From Istiophorus platypterus (taxonomy: Eukaryota; Chordata; Actinopteri; Istiophoriformes; Istiophoridae): a stretch of DNA of 64,000 bases. The position numbers and the translations under genes were made by a program. The notes below the pieces were generated by a model that searched no databases, was not told where the DNA came from, and saw only the letters and a program-made list of their open reading frames with translations. Within the stretch, counting starts at the first letter, position 1. Each line of letters opens with the position of its first letter. Location: contig CM029121.1 in NCBI GenBank assembly GCA_016859345.1, positions 24,878,175-24,942,174 of the forward strand. The letters are read 5' to 3'. Below are positions 23,001 to 38,000 of this stretch, piece after piece.

Positions 23001-26000
23001 GAGGACAAATGGTCCAGTTACAGTGTGTGTTCGTGTGTGTGCGTCATTGCTTTGTATGTTATGTAAAATGTAAAATTATCAATTTTCTAGTTCTTGGCTC
23101 AGCTAAATTATTTTGAAAGGTTTGAAAAGTAAAGATTGATGCAGTCTTTCCCTGAAGTTGTATTCTAAAACTATCTATTTTCATTCCATAGTAAATATAT
23201 TGAAACTTTTTTTTTTTAAGTCTTTGTAAAAACTTTTATTTTACTGAGATTTCTCTTGAGATTCATTATGCTGCTTATGCAAGAGAGAGCTGGCTTAAAT
23301 TGAAGCTTTAAGAAGTTACTATGGAAACACAAACATTCAATATTGTACATAATACGCGGAAGCACAATAAATCTCACAAAACTGTGCACTACCATACTAC
23401 TATTGGAGTAGTATGGTTTATGCTTTATGTCGACTTATACTCATGCAGCTTGGATCTATTTTTTAAGCTACAGACTAACACTTGTATCAGTTTTCTGTTA
23501 TATAAAACAGAGTGAAGTGCCTGAAGTGAAGCCACAAGACAATATTCTGAGAGCACAGGTTAAACAGCGCCCTTGCGCACAAGCAGACAGACAATTAGGA
23601 ATCTGACTTGACTCGGCTTCGCTTTTTTTTTTTTCTTCTCCCCTCCTAAGCAATGTCTTCCTGGGTTTCAGTCAGATGCTCCACAGAGGCGAGCGCCATA
23701 CAATGCAGCTATTCTGAGGCTGAGTGGGCGGACGGCGCTCGGGGAGAGAGAGAGGGAGAGAGAAAGAGAGGGGGGAGAAAAAGAGAGAGAGAGGGAGAGA
23801 GAGACAGAGATGGGATTTGAAAGCCAACGATGAAAGGTGGGGAAAAGTGCTCATTACTGTCGGCCTTCGGGAGCACGAGACAAGATATGGCGATGGAGGG
23901 AGGGCAGGTGGAGGTCACAAATATACGGCGGCACAAAGGCAGCACATGACATTTTTACCGGCGGGTTATTCCTGTGAATCCCGGGGCGAATGCCACTGAC
24001 GGTGCCTGGTCTAGGCTGGTATATTCTTTGTTTTAGATATTTCACCACAGCCGAGCACCAGCTCATTGCATTGATAACTTGTTTTGCTCCGATAAAAAAT
24101 TTACTGCTCGAGGGCCCGTACGTCTCGCGTCAGTCAGGTTCGGGTCCTTTTTTTTTTTTAAACTAATGTAAAAGATTTTCCGTTCGTCTCTAAGGACACA
24201 TTGACTGTTTATTTGTGAAAATGGTGGGAGGCATGACATTCGCCGTTATCTGCGATGTTTTCTTCAGCTTTGCATGGGGGATCTTTCCGGGTTTTTTTTT
24301 CCTTAGCGCCTTCTAATGTGGCGCATCAGTGCATCATGCAGGCTGATCATCTTCTAATGAACACTGCATGTGTCTGACCCGCCACCGTAAGTATGGCTTC
24401 CTCTTAGATGAAGGAGATATTAGCACATTTATTTAAATCTCCTCCCTTTGCTCCGCAGATTACTGTGCATTGGCCGACATGCACGCTAACACGCACACAC
24501 GCACGGCTGGAATTCTACCAAAGTTGATTGATATTTATATTCGAGTTTCTCCTTCAGAACTGTTAATTTTGTTCTGGCATTGTTGTGTAAGACATTTTGT
24601 GTGTGTGTGTGTCTGCCCACATGCTCCACATACCTGGCCCTGATTATAGAGTGGACCTACCTGGCCACGTGGTTAATAACAGGGGAGAAGTGGGTGGGCC
24701 CGTAGAGGCGCACGGATTTGAGACTCTGGTAATAGGCCTCCATCACCCCCTCGATGCCGTTGCAGTAGGGGTTCTGTGGATTCCCATTCTGCACAGAAAA
24801 CAGGAAAACAAAGCCGTCGATAAGCAGAGAAACACATCTGAAACTTTGCAAATGAGTCTGATCATTCAATTTTTTCAAAGCTAAGATAACTTGTTGGGCA
24901 CAAAGACCCATGGAAGTTTTTAGTAGCCCATAATGTGACCTAAATTCATGACGGCCTTCATTTTGCAACTGACCTGAAGTCTACTTTTACAGGTAGCTCC
25001 ACAGTATATCTGTGTGCTCGTCCCCATGTCAGTGGAAGCTCTGTCGAATCAGGGACACTATTTGTATCAGATGTCGACAGCTGCTGCAGCATAATTCTAG
25101 TATTTTGTCGCCAAGCGATTTCCCACAGTTCAAGAGTTAAAAGGAGCTGTTAGACTTTATTAACCTGATTTTGTAGCTTTATCTCAGGCCCGAAGACACT
25201 AGATAGTAAGTTCTGCCAAAGCAGGTGGTCGGATCTTGTTGTTTATGAGTTTGATGACCCTTATTACATAATTTCGGGAGCTCTTAAAAATAAAAAAATA
25301 AAAGCAAACATCATTTATAAAGACGGTGCTGTTGGTCTATTGTGCTGTATCTTGCTCCCGGTGTTTGAAACAGTCAGGTGACAGTTTGTTCACATGCAGC
25401 GACACCTCCATTGATTTGATGTCAGCCAGCCAATTTTTGAAAAATGTGCGAGATATACTAAAGGTCGATAAGAATAACTTGCTTTACATCTGTGGCAGCA
25501 CCTGAGACCTGAGCACATTTGTACAGACGATGTATCACAGTCAGAACATAATTGAACAAAGTTTGCTCTGATATTCAGAAACAGTGCAGCTAAAAGGAAT
25601 AATAATAATAATAATCATAATAAAAACAGCATCACCCAAGAATATTTGTAGATTTTATATCCCTTTATAGGGGGGATATTGGAATTACATTTTATTTTTC
25701 AAAAGAAGCATGTTTTGGCTGCCAACTGCAGGGTAACAGGATTACATGCGTACTCAGAGACATCAAAAATGGCCTCCGCAGGGCCATAAACATCAATATT
25801 ACTCTAATATTATCAAAGAAAATATCACCTAGTTTATGAGCCTCTGGATGGTCACAAGCCCCTTGAGGATGTACGATCCAATCTCACATTGAAAAAAAAA
25901 CCAATTCACACATATTTCAGGGAAATGTCGACAGTTTTAATTCTTCTTTTGCAGCATTTCGCTGAAGTGTGTCCCGAGGCAGGCTATTAGAAGTTTTTAA

Positions 26001-29000
26001 CTCCGCGTGAGGAATGGATGGCGGGAGGGGCTTTTTTTCCCGGTGAAATCCATTGCGGCGAGAGATTCAAATTGTTTTGAACAGGGAGGTTATGAGAGGA
26101 CAAAATGTGATTATTCGTCTTAGAATTAGTGGCCGTCTGCAAGAACTTTGTCAACTTCCGCTTCTAAAGCAGATGTTTGGTCCCGGTGTTCCTGCATCTC
26201 TGAAGTCTGGTTGACTGGGCTTAGGTACCCAAAAGAAACTCGCAGAGAAGCACAAAATACATTGTTTAAGCCACCCATATGTTCGTGGGGGGGGTCTTTC
26301 TAATTATTTCAGTGAGAAACCATCTTGACTGACTCTGCTTGGTTACCCATGAGTACGAACGACACACATGAGACTCCTCTGCTTTGTAAATGGAGCTTGC
26401 ATAATTATGCCGGATTCAGTGGTGGCCCCGCTCCCACTGCGGCTACGCAGCTGTAGCCTTCCCTCTTTAGGAGCTGACTAAGTTAAACCATTTAATGGTC
26501 ACGTTAATGCATATGTGCTTTGTCTCAAGGTTTCAGCGCCGGGGGGGTGGGGGGCTTTTACCCAACGCTGAGCAGCTGTAATGGCCACAAAATGCCTCTG
26601 GAGCAACATCTGGAAGTGAAGGTGGAGCAGGGGGGGGGTTATGGTGCAGCTAGAGGAATGGTCAAGGGGTGCCAGGAGCACCCCCCCCTCCGAATGCTCC
26701 GATGGTTGCAGGGTTGCAGAGTGGCTTGGATGGATAAGAGCGGGGATGAGAGATGGAGTTAAAGGGGTGCTCGGTTGAACGCCGACATTGCCGAATGACG
26801 GAGGCCAATAATCCAGATTATTAATCCTCATGTATGCACGTGATTTCCATACCTCAGAGCTGTCAAGCAACTGTCACACCTTGGAATAATATTCACAAGG
26901 CAATGAAGCTACGACTCTTAAAATCTCTTTAACTCCACTCTGTCTTACACTGGCAGTATATAGCAAAAAAACTTGAATACACTTTGTACGTCTGAAAGGC
27001 CAAAATGTCTTGTGTACAGCCAGGAACTAGACAGCTCGTTTGGCTTTCATCACCGCAGTGAGCACAGGCTGGTCGGATGAATTTATTCTTTTCTTTTTTT
27101 TCTTTTTTTTTGGACTGCAGCATTCAACGCCCACAAATGGACTGTTGCCTGTAATTGGTCCTATGTGTATGGAAGCGCCTGGGCTGCATGCTGTTCGTTT
27201 TTTAATTTATTTTTGCAGAGTTTTTATTTATTATTTATTTTTTAACATAGCTCTAGTATGAGTTTATGTTTACATCTCGGTTCGAGGGACACGCAGGTTA
27301 TCTGCGCTCTCACTGCAACGGACGCGCTCCTCTAGTTGGCATGGAAGCCATTAAAAAGGTGTATTCTTTGTGCTGCATTGGACAGAAGTCTGGAAACAAG
27401 CCAGATTTGAGTTTTGTTTATACTGCCAGTTCCGATCTTGACGTTGCTCAAAATTAGAAGCACGTTTCACCTGCTTCTAATTTACTGCCTCATGTCACGG
27501 AGAAAAACTTCATTTCGAAAGATTTTGTCTCTGATTCCACTAGAGACGATAAATAGCTTAAAATATTGGACGGGTTTCCATGAAATTTGGTTCAGATAAT
27601 CATGGTTCCCAGACAATGTACCGTTATAACTGTGGTGCTGGTTGTGACTTGTCATCTTTTGCCATCAACAGGTTTAAGTGTTAATTAATACAATAATTTG
27701 ATTTATGATAGAATACCTGTGAAACTAATTTTATTACTATCAGCCTCAAATTTGCTTTGTGTTAGGTGCCAATTAGCGAACGTTAGCATGGTAACACATT
27801 GCTAAAATGGTCAACGTGCTAAACATTAACCCCGTTAAACAGTATTGTGTTTGCATCGTCTCTTTTTTTCAATTTGGATTTTATTGGTTGCGTCATCCAC
27901 TGCTCTGAGAAAGCTCTTGCTATTTGTAGGGAAACAAAAAAACAACGCCCTGTCTGTATTTGTGCAATAAAGCAAAGTGGTGTGATGCTGTAAATCTATC
28001 CTGTGACTTCCTGCTTTAACTGACCTAGTGGCTCATACTGGGAATAATGATGAATAGGCCTGGTGGGGGTGGGGGGGGGGGGTCCTCCTCCTTAGCTTTG
28101 TTTGTTCATGGTTATTAAGTGCAAATAATAAACAGTCAGATGTTTACAAATGGATAAAAGTGTTTAAATGAGTTTATCAGTGTTTATGAATTATTTGGCT
28201 TTAAATAAAAGATGAGGGAAATGATGGGACCTCCTCACCAGGGCGAACTCGTGCGACACCCGTCCATCCGGGGGAAGCTTGGCGCCGAAGCCCAGCGCAG
28301 GGAACATCTTGTCGCTGTCGTAGTCCTGGATGATCTCACCGACGGCCCGCAGCGCCATGGCGTAGTCGTTCAGCTGGTACGGGCTCATGTAGTGGAGCGA
28401 GGTGGGCTGGGACGGGTTGCCTGGGACCCGAATGGTTCGACACAACAAAAGACACATCAGCATCAGACTGTAATTATGGCGGCTCCCCCCTGGGCTGTGA
28501 GTCATATTAAGATAAAAAAAATATATATAAATAAATAAAAGGAAGGGGAGTGGGTGGGGGGTAAAATGCAAACCGGAGTTTTAGTTACACAAACATTTCT
28601 CTGAGGCACAGCTGCACCGGAGGCAGAAATATTCCTGCTGGTTGCCTTGAACCTCGGCAGGTAGCGTGGGGTGAGGAACCACAGTTTTACAGTGCAACAC
28701 CACTGTTGCGACCCACATTTAATAGGAGCTGCTGCCACAGTGACCTGCCGACCCTCTAGGATCTTCTCTCCAACACTCTTGATTGTATGAAATCTGTCAA
28801 CATGTGATTAATCAAAAATATGTAGAGCTCCTTGATCAAAACTTTTTGAAAAATGCCCTTTACCTCTCCATAAATGTAAGAAACTGCTCTGGGCAAGTTA
28901 AAATACGATCAAGGAACGATAAGAAATGGTAAAAAATAAATGTATAAATTTCTTCAGCCTCATATGACTTGTCTTTATTTTCGGCACCAACAGAGAAAAA

Positions 29001-32000
29001 GAGACCAGATAAAAATAAATACATGAAAGTAAATCCAAAAAAGAAAATGTGGATGAATTGGGGACATTAAAAGATAAGGCCTGTGCTATATGTTTTTGTT
29101 TTTGCCATCAAACGTCACGACAAGATAGAAGCTAACAATGTGTTAGTTCACCTCTGAAACGTTCCAACTTCTATACCCAAGCCCATTTCCTTTTTTTTTT
29201 TTTTTTTTTTTTACAGAACATGTGGATGTGGAAAAACGAGTCTTATTTCATAAAAAGGCTCAGTAATTTACTAAAAAAGCAGGTCATCGCAGCTTTAAGA
29301 AAATGTTACTGAGACAGGAGTAAATAGGGCCATTTGCTGGGGACTATTTACATCCGCGGACTAACACACGCTTGTTGTGCCTAATGACTGTTTATGGCAG
29401 CAGGTGCTGAGATTGGGATTGAAAACAGACTTGGTTGTGCATTCTGGCAATGAAGGAACCTGTCACAAGGTGCAACGATGTGGTTCTCTGATGTATTCAA
29501 TGCTGACGCTCTCAGGAAAACCACGTTACTAACAGGATCCGTTCATTGCCTGTTTTGTTTTACTTCGCATTTCATTATTTTAAAAATCTATTTAAATTGA
29601 TGATAAGGAAAACGTGGAATGTAACCAACTGAAAAAACAGAAATGATGTAGTCATAAGATCACTATTATTTGAGCCGATCTCAAAGTAGGGAGAGTGGGA
29701 AACTGATGTGATGGCGGTGAAGAACGCCATCCGTCTGTCCTGTGATGTCTCTGAAACCGTATTAGATGTATTAACTTAGCAAATCATCTGCTAAAATGAG
29801 AACATCACTCATCTGAGACAAAGTTCTCTGTGCGGGGTTCGCTCGTTAAACTGCGGTCACTGACAAATGTGCGGGAGTTTTTACCTGCGGGGCTTTTCAT
29901 AAACCCTTTCCCTGCACAGTAAGTCTGAATTGCAAATGTAATTTGAAAAATAAATAAACAAAAAAATAATGTGGGTGTAATGGCTTTCTGTTGGCACTGA
30001 GGCACAAAGTGTACAAACTGTGGCCAATAAAGAAAAATCAAACCAACCTCAGAAGTTTAAAGCAACATATTATATTCAAACAATCATCCAACTGTCTGCT
30101 GCTTTACCCCTTTTTGTCTCAAGCTAAGTAAAAGTGGGGTTGGGGGTGGGGGAGTGGAGGAGGGTTGGGGGGGTGAAGTGTCAGTAGAATTAGTTAATTA
30201 AACTGGACTGATAAGGAATCACTTAAGATCCCATGTCAAATAAAGATCTGAGTGTTAACAGGCCAAGTTTTCATCTGTTTGACACACTTGAGGGGTTTCA
30301 TCGATAAGAGCGGAGCTTCAACACACTTACCATTTGATGCCGTGAAATCAATTGCCACCGTGAAATTAATCTGAGTCCTACAAGAGAAGATAAATTGCGT
30401 GAGGAATGACGCGGAATCATCAATCACGCTAGATTATAAGCACAACATGTTTCAAAGCAGTGCGGCAATTAAGCGGCGGGCCTATCAGGCAGCGGTCCGT
30501 CTTAACGCTGGAGCCGGGAGATAAACAGTGTGCGGTAATCCCTCCGTAAACGGAGTCTGCACACGCTACACAGACGCTGGCGCCCGATCGGCCGCGCAGA
30601 ACCCGTCCGCCACCGTCTACTGTGAACTCACCCGCCTCTGATGTAGTCCAGGAAGGAGAGTTCGGTGTCCACCAGGCAGGACAGAAGGGTGACCTGCCGG
30701 CCGGAAACATGCGGGAATTAGACAAGAATGGCTTCTACGGTACGAGCAGATTCAACGCAGATTAAACCAACGATCACATGTGTCTGGTTTTGTTGTTTTG
30801 TGATTGGTAAGAACCGTGGACAGCCGGGGTCAGGTCCACTTGGTATGTCACCCCAACAAGCTGGCCTGTTCCGTGTCCTGTTCTTTGTTTTGATTTTAAG
30901 TTATTTCTCATGTATTACACTGACTAATTGTTCATTACCGAACTCTAAGGAGACCCTCCATCTCTATTAAGTTATTTGCTACATCCTTGTAATAATGAGC
31001 TATGTGATAAAACAAACTTGTTATTAGATCAAGTCAAGTTATTCCAGCCAGGTCTACTAAGTGCAGAATCACGATAGATTCAAACAAATGCTTGTCTGTG
31101 AGGATTGTACATTTATATTATACAAATCTAATGTTTCCTGTTCAGTGGGAGCAGCAATACAGGGTTCCTATACTGTGATACCAGCTGACCCCAGTTTTCT
31201 CTATGTCAGACATTATAAACTCATATAATTGAGATTTGGACAAAAATACAAGACAAAACCATGACACTGCATAATAATGCAGGACACAGTAGATGTTTTG
31301 CATAAGTTGTGCAAATTCCCAAACAAATCTGCAAGTAGTCAGCAAAAAGAAATGCATACACATTGAACAGGGGCCTTTATGGGCACCTGGAGGTCTGGGG
31401 TGTGCAGGCAGTTATCCAGCTAGTGATCCAGCCTTAATGCAGAATTGTGATTCTTAAGTTCTAACCTACTTTGTATGGATGTATGTGTGGTAACAAATCT
31501 GATCCTGAAGTAGAGCAAAGCATCAAATTAAAAATGACTCAGTGTTGCCACAAAGATTTACGTTCAAACAGCAAAGATACTTTTTTAGCATGAAAGACAA
31601 CTAGAATAAAACTAAGGTTCAAAAGTTTTATCAGTGATTCCCTGACACTTGTCTTTTTTGATTTCATTATCACTTCCTATTGTTATTAAAATATACACAT
31701 GAACCGATCACATAAAAGCATCAACGAGCAAACTGAAATTAAGCAAAGGGCCTCAAGTTTAAGTGCAACTCTAGTGTCACAGTGGAAAAACATCAACGAG
31801 CAGCGAAGGCTGCACAAACTCACCGTTCCTGAGTTTAGGTACTTTTTCTTCTTCTTTCCTTTTTTCTTTGGATTTAGCACCTGTGGAAAAAAACAAACAA
31901 AAAAACCCAACAAAAAACAAACCTGAATTCACTTTGTTGTGTCTCAGTGAGAAGTGGGTGACACAACTGCACCCAGAGATCCCAACTCATGTCTTCTCCT

Positions 32001-35000
32001 TGTTTCCATCGACCCAGAATATTCAGCAAAATTAAACCAAAATGTGTGATTTTCAAAATAAATCTGAACATATCACCACATTAGATTCAGTTTAATTAGG
32101 AAAAATTAGATGTGTTTTACTTCCCCCTTCGGGTTTTTCCAAAAGATGTTTCTAAACGGCTCACTTCAGTCAACGAGGGTCTGACGAGTCGATCGATAGC
32201 GCGATCACGAGAGGACACCGTGCTCTTCCCGCCTCTTCTCTTAGTGATTCAAGGTCACGCTTCATAAGCACTTTTATTGACCCTTGACCTTCAGTGATTA
32301 ATGGTTTAACTCAGACACACCTGGTGTGGAAGTTAATGGAGTGGTGGGTGACCTGCACCGAGCGCCCGAGGACGGGACAGACGTCTTTTGAGGGAACTGG
32401 TGTTGGCTGGTTTATACAGTACAGTCTTATTTACTGTACTTCAGCGAGGGAATAGCAACGTGTTAAATAATCAAAAGAGTCACTGTATAATCAGTGACGT
32501 ATTCCTCCAAGTCCATTTGTAGCGTAATGACTTGAGTGACAACACAGACTAAAACACAAACAAAAACCAAAAACAAAAAAACCTCCCTGCTGAATAAGTA
32601 TCAGGGTGGTGAAGCTCCCCACTTGAGAAAATCATGAACTCGAACGTCATGAAAGCAGCTCACCTTGGACGGCTCCAGTAAAAAAATATGCCGGCTGTGC
32701 TCAGACTCCGAAACTAAAATTCGAATCGAGCGGAGGATCGTTTTTGTGCCTCATTACAAACAACACGGGGAATTTCTACAGGCAGCGGATCGGCCCGTTG
32801 CCAGGCTCAGGTTGTGTGTAACTTGTCATCTGTCTCTAAAGCCCAAACACTGAAAACACATGGTGCACTGTAGACATAGGGCAAGAAGTGAAGACAGAGA
32901 GAGAGGTTATGCTCACTTTATTGTGAAAAACCTCCTCCATCATGTCATATGTTTTTTGTTTTTTTTTGTGTGGGCTGCACTTCTCCAAAAGTTAAAATAC
33001 GTCCAACTCTGAAATGTAATGACGAAACTTTTTTTTTTAATCTTTGAGAACCACATGATAGCAAATGAACAAATATGAAACCAAAGCTCAGAAAAATAAC
33101 ATTTGCTCTGCCAAACATCAGCATTCAGATGCAGCGACTGGGTCTATTATAAGAAGTTGAGTCTTTGTATGTTTAAAGCTTTGCCAAAGATTCACTTTAC
33201 ATTTATCATCCTATTCTGCCTTTTTTCCTCTTTTGGTGAATTTCTAATACTTCGTCCTGCCAAACTATCCATATATATTGTTACTCCAAATTTATCTCTT
33301 GCAAAACACCAAGCAGAGAGACATGCGTAGTGAAAGGGCCTTTTTTCCCCATGCAGCAAGCATCTCGATAACCAACTGTTTTGGTTTTAGTTTGTTTTTA
33401 ATTTGGACGCCTTGGTCACATCATGGTTTGCCTCTTGCAGCTGGATGAGTTATCCTCTGGGATGTGTCTCCTCCAGTGTTGAACTGTATTAGACTTTTTT
33501 TTTTCCATCTCAAAATCTGGGCCCGAATTTGATTTGGTCTGTGAATATTTGAATTGGGGTCCAGTGAGGGGTTAGGGACTAGAAGATAATTAATCCTTAC
33601 AAGTATGGAAGCACAAGGGATTTTCTGTGAATGTGTGTGTGTGGGTGTGTGTTTGAGAGAGAGAGAGAGAGAGAGATAAGAAAATCACCTCATAGATGTG
33701 GAACTGCGACTGGCTTCTGGACATTTCTCTGTAGCTGGTGCTGAACTCGCCGATAAAGTCGTGGCTGCAACAACGAGCACACCGTCACATTTCCACTCAT
33801 CTGAAAACTCCCACACGTTCCGTATTAAAGCACTGTAGTGAAACCATGTCAGAAAAAAAAGCTAAGAGCCCATAGCAATGGTATTAAAAAAAAAAAAAAC
33901 ATGCCTGCTCAAGAATCACAGATCTGCTCATTTCCTTGACGTATGCTCATAGTCAGCGAGGTCCTCCGCAAGAAAGAGCGGCAGAAATCAAGGCGTATCG
34001 CTAACAAGCTCCCGTGGTTACTGGAGGTGTGGGCGTAGCGGCCAATTTCACAATTTTCATGGAGATAATCAGCGCACGCAGAATCGGGTCAGAAATTAAT
34101 GGGAGCCCCGGGGGCAAAATGCCCTTGAAATGTCAAAAACCGCCTGTGAAATTAACAATGAAGGGGGTGGGAGGGGGGCGTGCCGTGCCCCCGAGCACTC
34201 ACGAATCTACTTCCCTCCGAAGATAAACACTATCTTCGCTCCCCGACTGACGGCACAAAGTTATCCGTCAAGAGACCTTTCAAGCAGTGTTAATAGTTAA
34301 TGTATATTTAAACTGGTGAGGGAGTGTTGTCACATGCAGGGTCTTTGCGGTGGAATTTTCTTTAATATTTTCTTCCAATTGTATCTACTCTAACAGTGAG
34401 AAGCAGGAGGACAAACATTTTGTGGAGGGAGCCGTGACTGAAATCCCTCACGCCCTTCCTCACTCTGCACATACTGCTATTATATTATAGGGAAAGTTTT
34501 TATTTTTTTTAACGAGGGCCCAATATCAGTGTCGTTGGGGTGAGAACAGTAACTTTAAAACCGTGAAATGGCAAATAGGGAATCAGGAAATAATAGTCTA
34601 GTCACCGCAATGTAAAGCAAGCATGTAATTAATACATTTGTTCTCCCCCCAGGGACTTGTTGTGAATGTATGTGGGGTTGCTTTCATAGCGGGACGTAGA
34701 TAAAATGACAGCACTGTACGTAAGTGCCATTCCCTCACCCTCCGTCTCTGTCCCAGTCGTACACCTCCACCTTAATGCTCCTGCAGGGAAAGAGGAGAAG
34801 GAGGGAGGGGAGAGAGGGGAAATCCTATTAAAAAACCAATTAGCACCATTGATTTACAGTCTTTCAACTTAAAAAGCTGGAAACTGGTCCGTGGAAAGGC
34901 CGGGGTCCTAAGTGGATGAACTCCCCTCCTTTTTTTTTTTTAGCATCGTTATCGTTATACCCCGGTGTAACCTGGGGCGGATAAGAAAAGAAAGAAAACC

Positions 35001-38000
35001 TACCAGTGTTTATATCAGTAAGGTTGTATGTACTGCAGAGTTGGTCGCTTGGGGGGTTAAAATACTCTGCACGGTCAACAAAGGACTAGATTCATTTAAT
35101 TAGTATTTAACGGCCTCTAAAGACGAACTGCGGCTGACGCGAGGCATCCATGTGTGACCGTTGCAATAACGTGCTTTTTCGGGCACATTATTCGAAGCCA
35201 AATTGGATATATCGGAGCTCTCGGAGGAAATCGCTCAACTTTTTCCCCCGTCCCACTTTCGACTGGGTGTTGGCATGAATCATAACGCGTCAGAGCCCGG
35301 TGAGTCCCGCGACTCCGACGGGGCATGAACACGCCGTCTACGAGATAAATTGGCTAAGATTTTGCGTAAGCTGAGCAAAGTGTGGCGGCCACAGCCTCTG
35401 CATAAGCCATTATAAAAACAGTTTGACAATTTCAAAAGGGGCTGATGGAAATTTGTGCGTTTAGTTAAAGGTATCAATAACTGTCAGTGCAAAGTTTTCA
35501 AAATGTTTCATCGTTGTTATATTTACATGAACAGCCCCTTTTCCATAATGTATTGGTATGTGTTGGTATTTGAAAGCACAGCTGGATATTGCTAAACAGC
35601 AAAATCTTGCTGATTGTACCTTCAAAAACAACAACAATGAAATAAAAGGAAATGCATTCTGCAAGTTTTCATCCTGTGTTGTGCATTCATTGTTCTGTCA
35701 TCTCTATGTATATATGCTTGAAATATGTGTCAAGTGTTACATATCAAAATCCATCTTGTGTCTCTTGCTGTAAAACCGAACCAAATCAAAGGTTATGGCC
35801 AAACCGCCGCTTCACCGAGAGGCTTCGGGCCTTTTTGGGCTCCGCTTTAAACGCAACGTTCAACCTCACCCTCTTTTCTGCTCTGCGTAAGATTATAAAC
35901 TGCAACCGCTGTCAGGGAAATGTGCGTGTTTCGTGGGAATCCTGCCGTCTCCTGCTGTACCTGTCATAGTCTCCGTTACACAGCGCCCTGACAGGGATTT
36001 TAAAAGCCTGCCACACTGGATCCAGGGTGTTCTTCACCACTTCTGTTTTGTGGCAGATGGTGTACCTGTGAGACACACAACGCCGTTAACAGATGATGAT
36101 CCTGCCTTGAAGGGGAAAAAGCAAAAACCCAGTGTGTGCAACTCTGCCCTTTGTTATTAAGGGGAGCTTTATCCTAAAAGTGTTTCGTGAAGCTTGATCC
36201 TCGGCTGAAATAACAGCTTCCTGTTCTTTCTTTTTTTTTTTTCTTAAGACTGTAACTAGTCTGGCTCTTTGTAGCCGCAGCTTTCTGCTCTCATACCCTG
36301 TGGCTGAACATTTAGGCTGCATCAGTAAATACCCAGCTGCAGAAAAAAAGAGAACGTGTTAAGTGCGAGATGCCGGAGAGTCGACTGGAGTAAAAGCATC
36401 TGCGGGGCAAAGGGAAAGCCGTGACCCCTGTGCAGAGTTTTCACTTAACTCCATCTTATCCGTCCCGTCTGCCTTTATTTTCCCCCTCGTCAACTCGGCC
36501 CTATTATCCCTGCTCATCCCTCTTTTTGCTGCTCTCTCCTGCAGATGACTGGATGGGGCAGGTCACATATACGGCACCGAGCTTTATGTAACGTCAACAT
36601 AGGCATTTTAGACCTTATATCTACCGTATGGGAGCCTGCTGGAGCGTGAAGAATTACGATCTGAGTCTACAGTTAGGTCCATTAGTATTTGGAAAGTGAC
36701 ACTATTTTCGTAATTCTGCCTCTGTAGACCACCACAATGGGTCAGAAAGGAGCGAATCACGATGCAATGGATGTGTAGACGTACGGCTTTAATTCAAGGG
36801 GTTCAACAAAAATATCACATCACAACCATTTTTATACATAGTCCCTCAATTTCAGAAGCTCAAAAGTAACTGGACAAACCAACGTAATTATAAATATAAG
36901 GGTTATTTTTAATACTCGGCTGAGTTTCCTCCCTTGAGATGCTTTGCCGGGCCCTATACTGCAGCCGCCTTCGCTTGCTGTTTATTTCTTGGTTTTTCTG
37001 CCACCAGTTTTGTCTTCAGTAAGTGAAATGCATGCTCAGTTTGGGTTGAGGTCAGGTGACTGACCTGGCCACTGAACAATATTCCATTTCTCTACCCTCT
37101 TGGGTAGATTTCATAGTATGTTTTGGATCATTACCCATCCGTACTGTGAAGCGCTGTCCTGTCAGTTCTGCAGCATTTGGCTGAATCTGAGCAGATAGTA
37201 GAGCCCAATACACTTCAGAGTTCATCCTGCTGCTTCTACGAGCAGTTACATCATCAATAAACACCAGTGACTCAGTTCCATTGGCAGCCATACATGTCCA
37301 TATCATAACACTGCCTCCACCGTGTCAGACAGATGATGTGGTGGCTTTGGATCATGAGCTGTTCCTTTTCCTTCTCCGTACTCTTCTCTCCACATCATCC
37401 TGGTAAACTTGGTTTTTTTTAGATGTTTTCCGGGAAAGTCTAATCTGGCCTTTCTGTTCACGAGTGTGACGAGTGGTTTGCACACTGCAGTGTGTTTACA
37501 CTGATGAAGACGTCTCTTGATCTTCAACTTTGACAATGATACGTCTGCCTCCTGGAGAGTTTTCTTGACCTTGCTGGAGGTTGAGAGGGGCTTTTTCTTC
37601 ACAACGGGAAAAATTCTGTGATCATCCACTTAAGTTGTCTTTCGAGGGTCTTCAAAGCCTTTTAGTGTCAGTGAGCAAACCAGTTCATTCCTTCTGCTTA
37701 AGAATTAACCAAATTTTTGATTTTGCCACGTCTAAAGTTTCTGCCATCAGTTCAATGGGTTTGTTTTGTTTCTTCCAGCCTATTGATGCCTCCTTCATTT
37801 GCATCACCACCTCTTTGGAACACATATTAAAATAGCCCATGAACAGCTACCAAATGCAAAGTCAACACTCAGAATCAACTCCACACTTGTCATGAAATAA
37901 CGAAGGACTGATCACCTGTCAAACTGCCCAATTACTTGTGAGCCCCTGAAAATGAGGGACTATGCATAAAAAAAGGCTGTAATTCCTAAATGGTCCTAAA

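Larger units (their letters stand above)
22539..24660. other. Copine intron with a hairpin and a GA repeat
   Basis: No coding or RNA gene is visible. It holds a perfect 11-bp hairpin (23391-23417) and a GA-rich microsatellite (23741-23811). Confidence 0.6.

Noticed and set aside
26499..26870. Minus-strand frame of 123 codons in a copine intron
   Set aside because: Low-complexity S/P/H-rich, no similarity recognised, and not flanked by usable splice sites in the copine phase.
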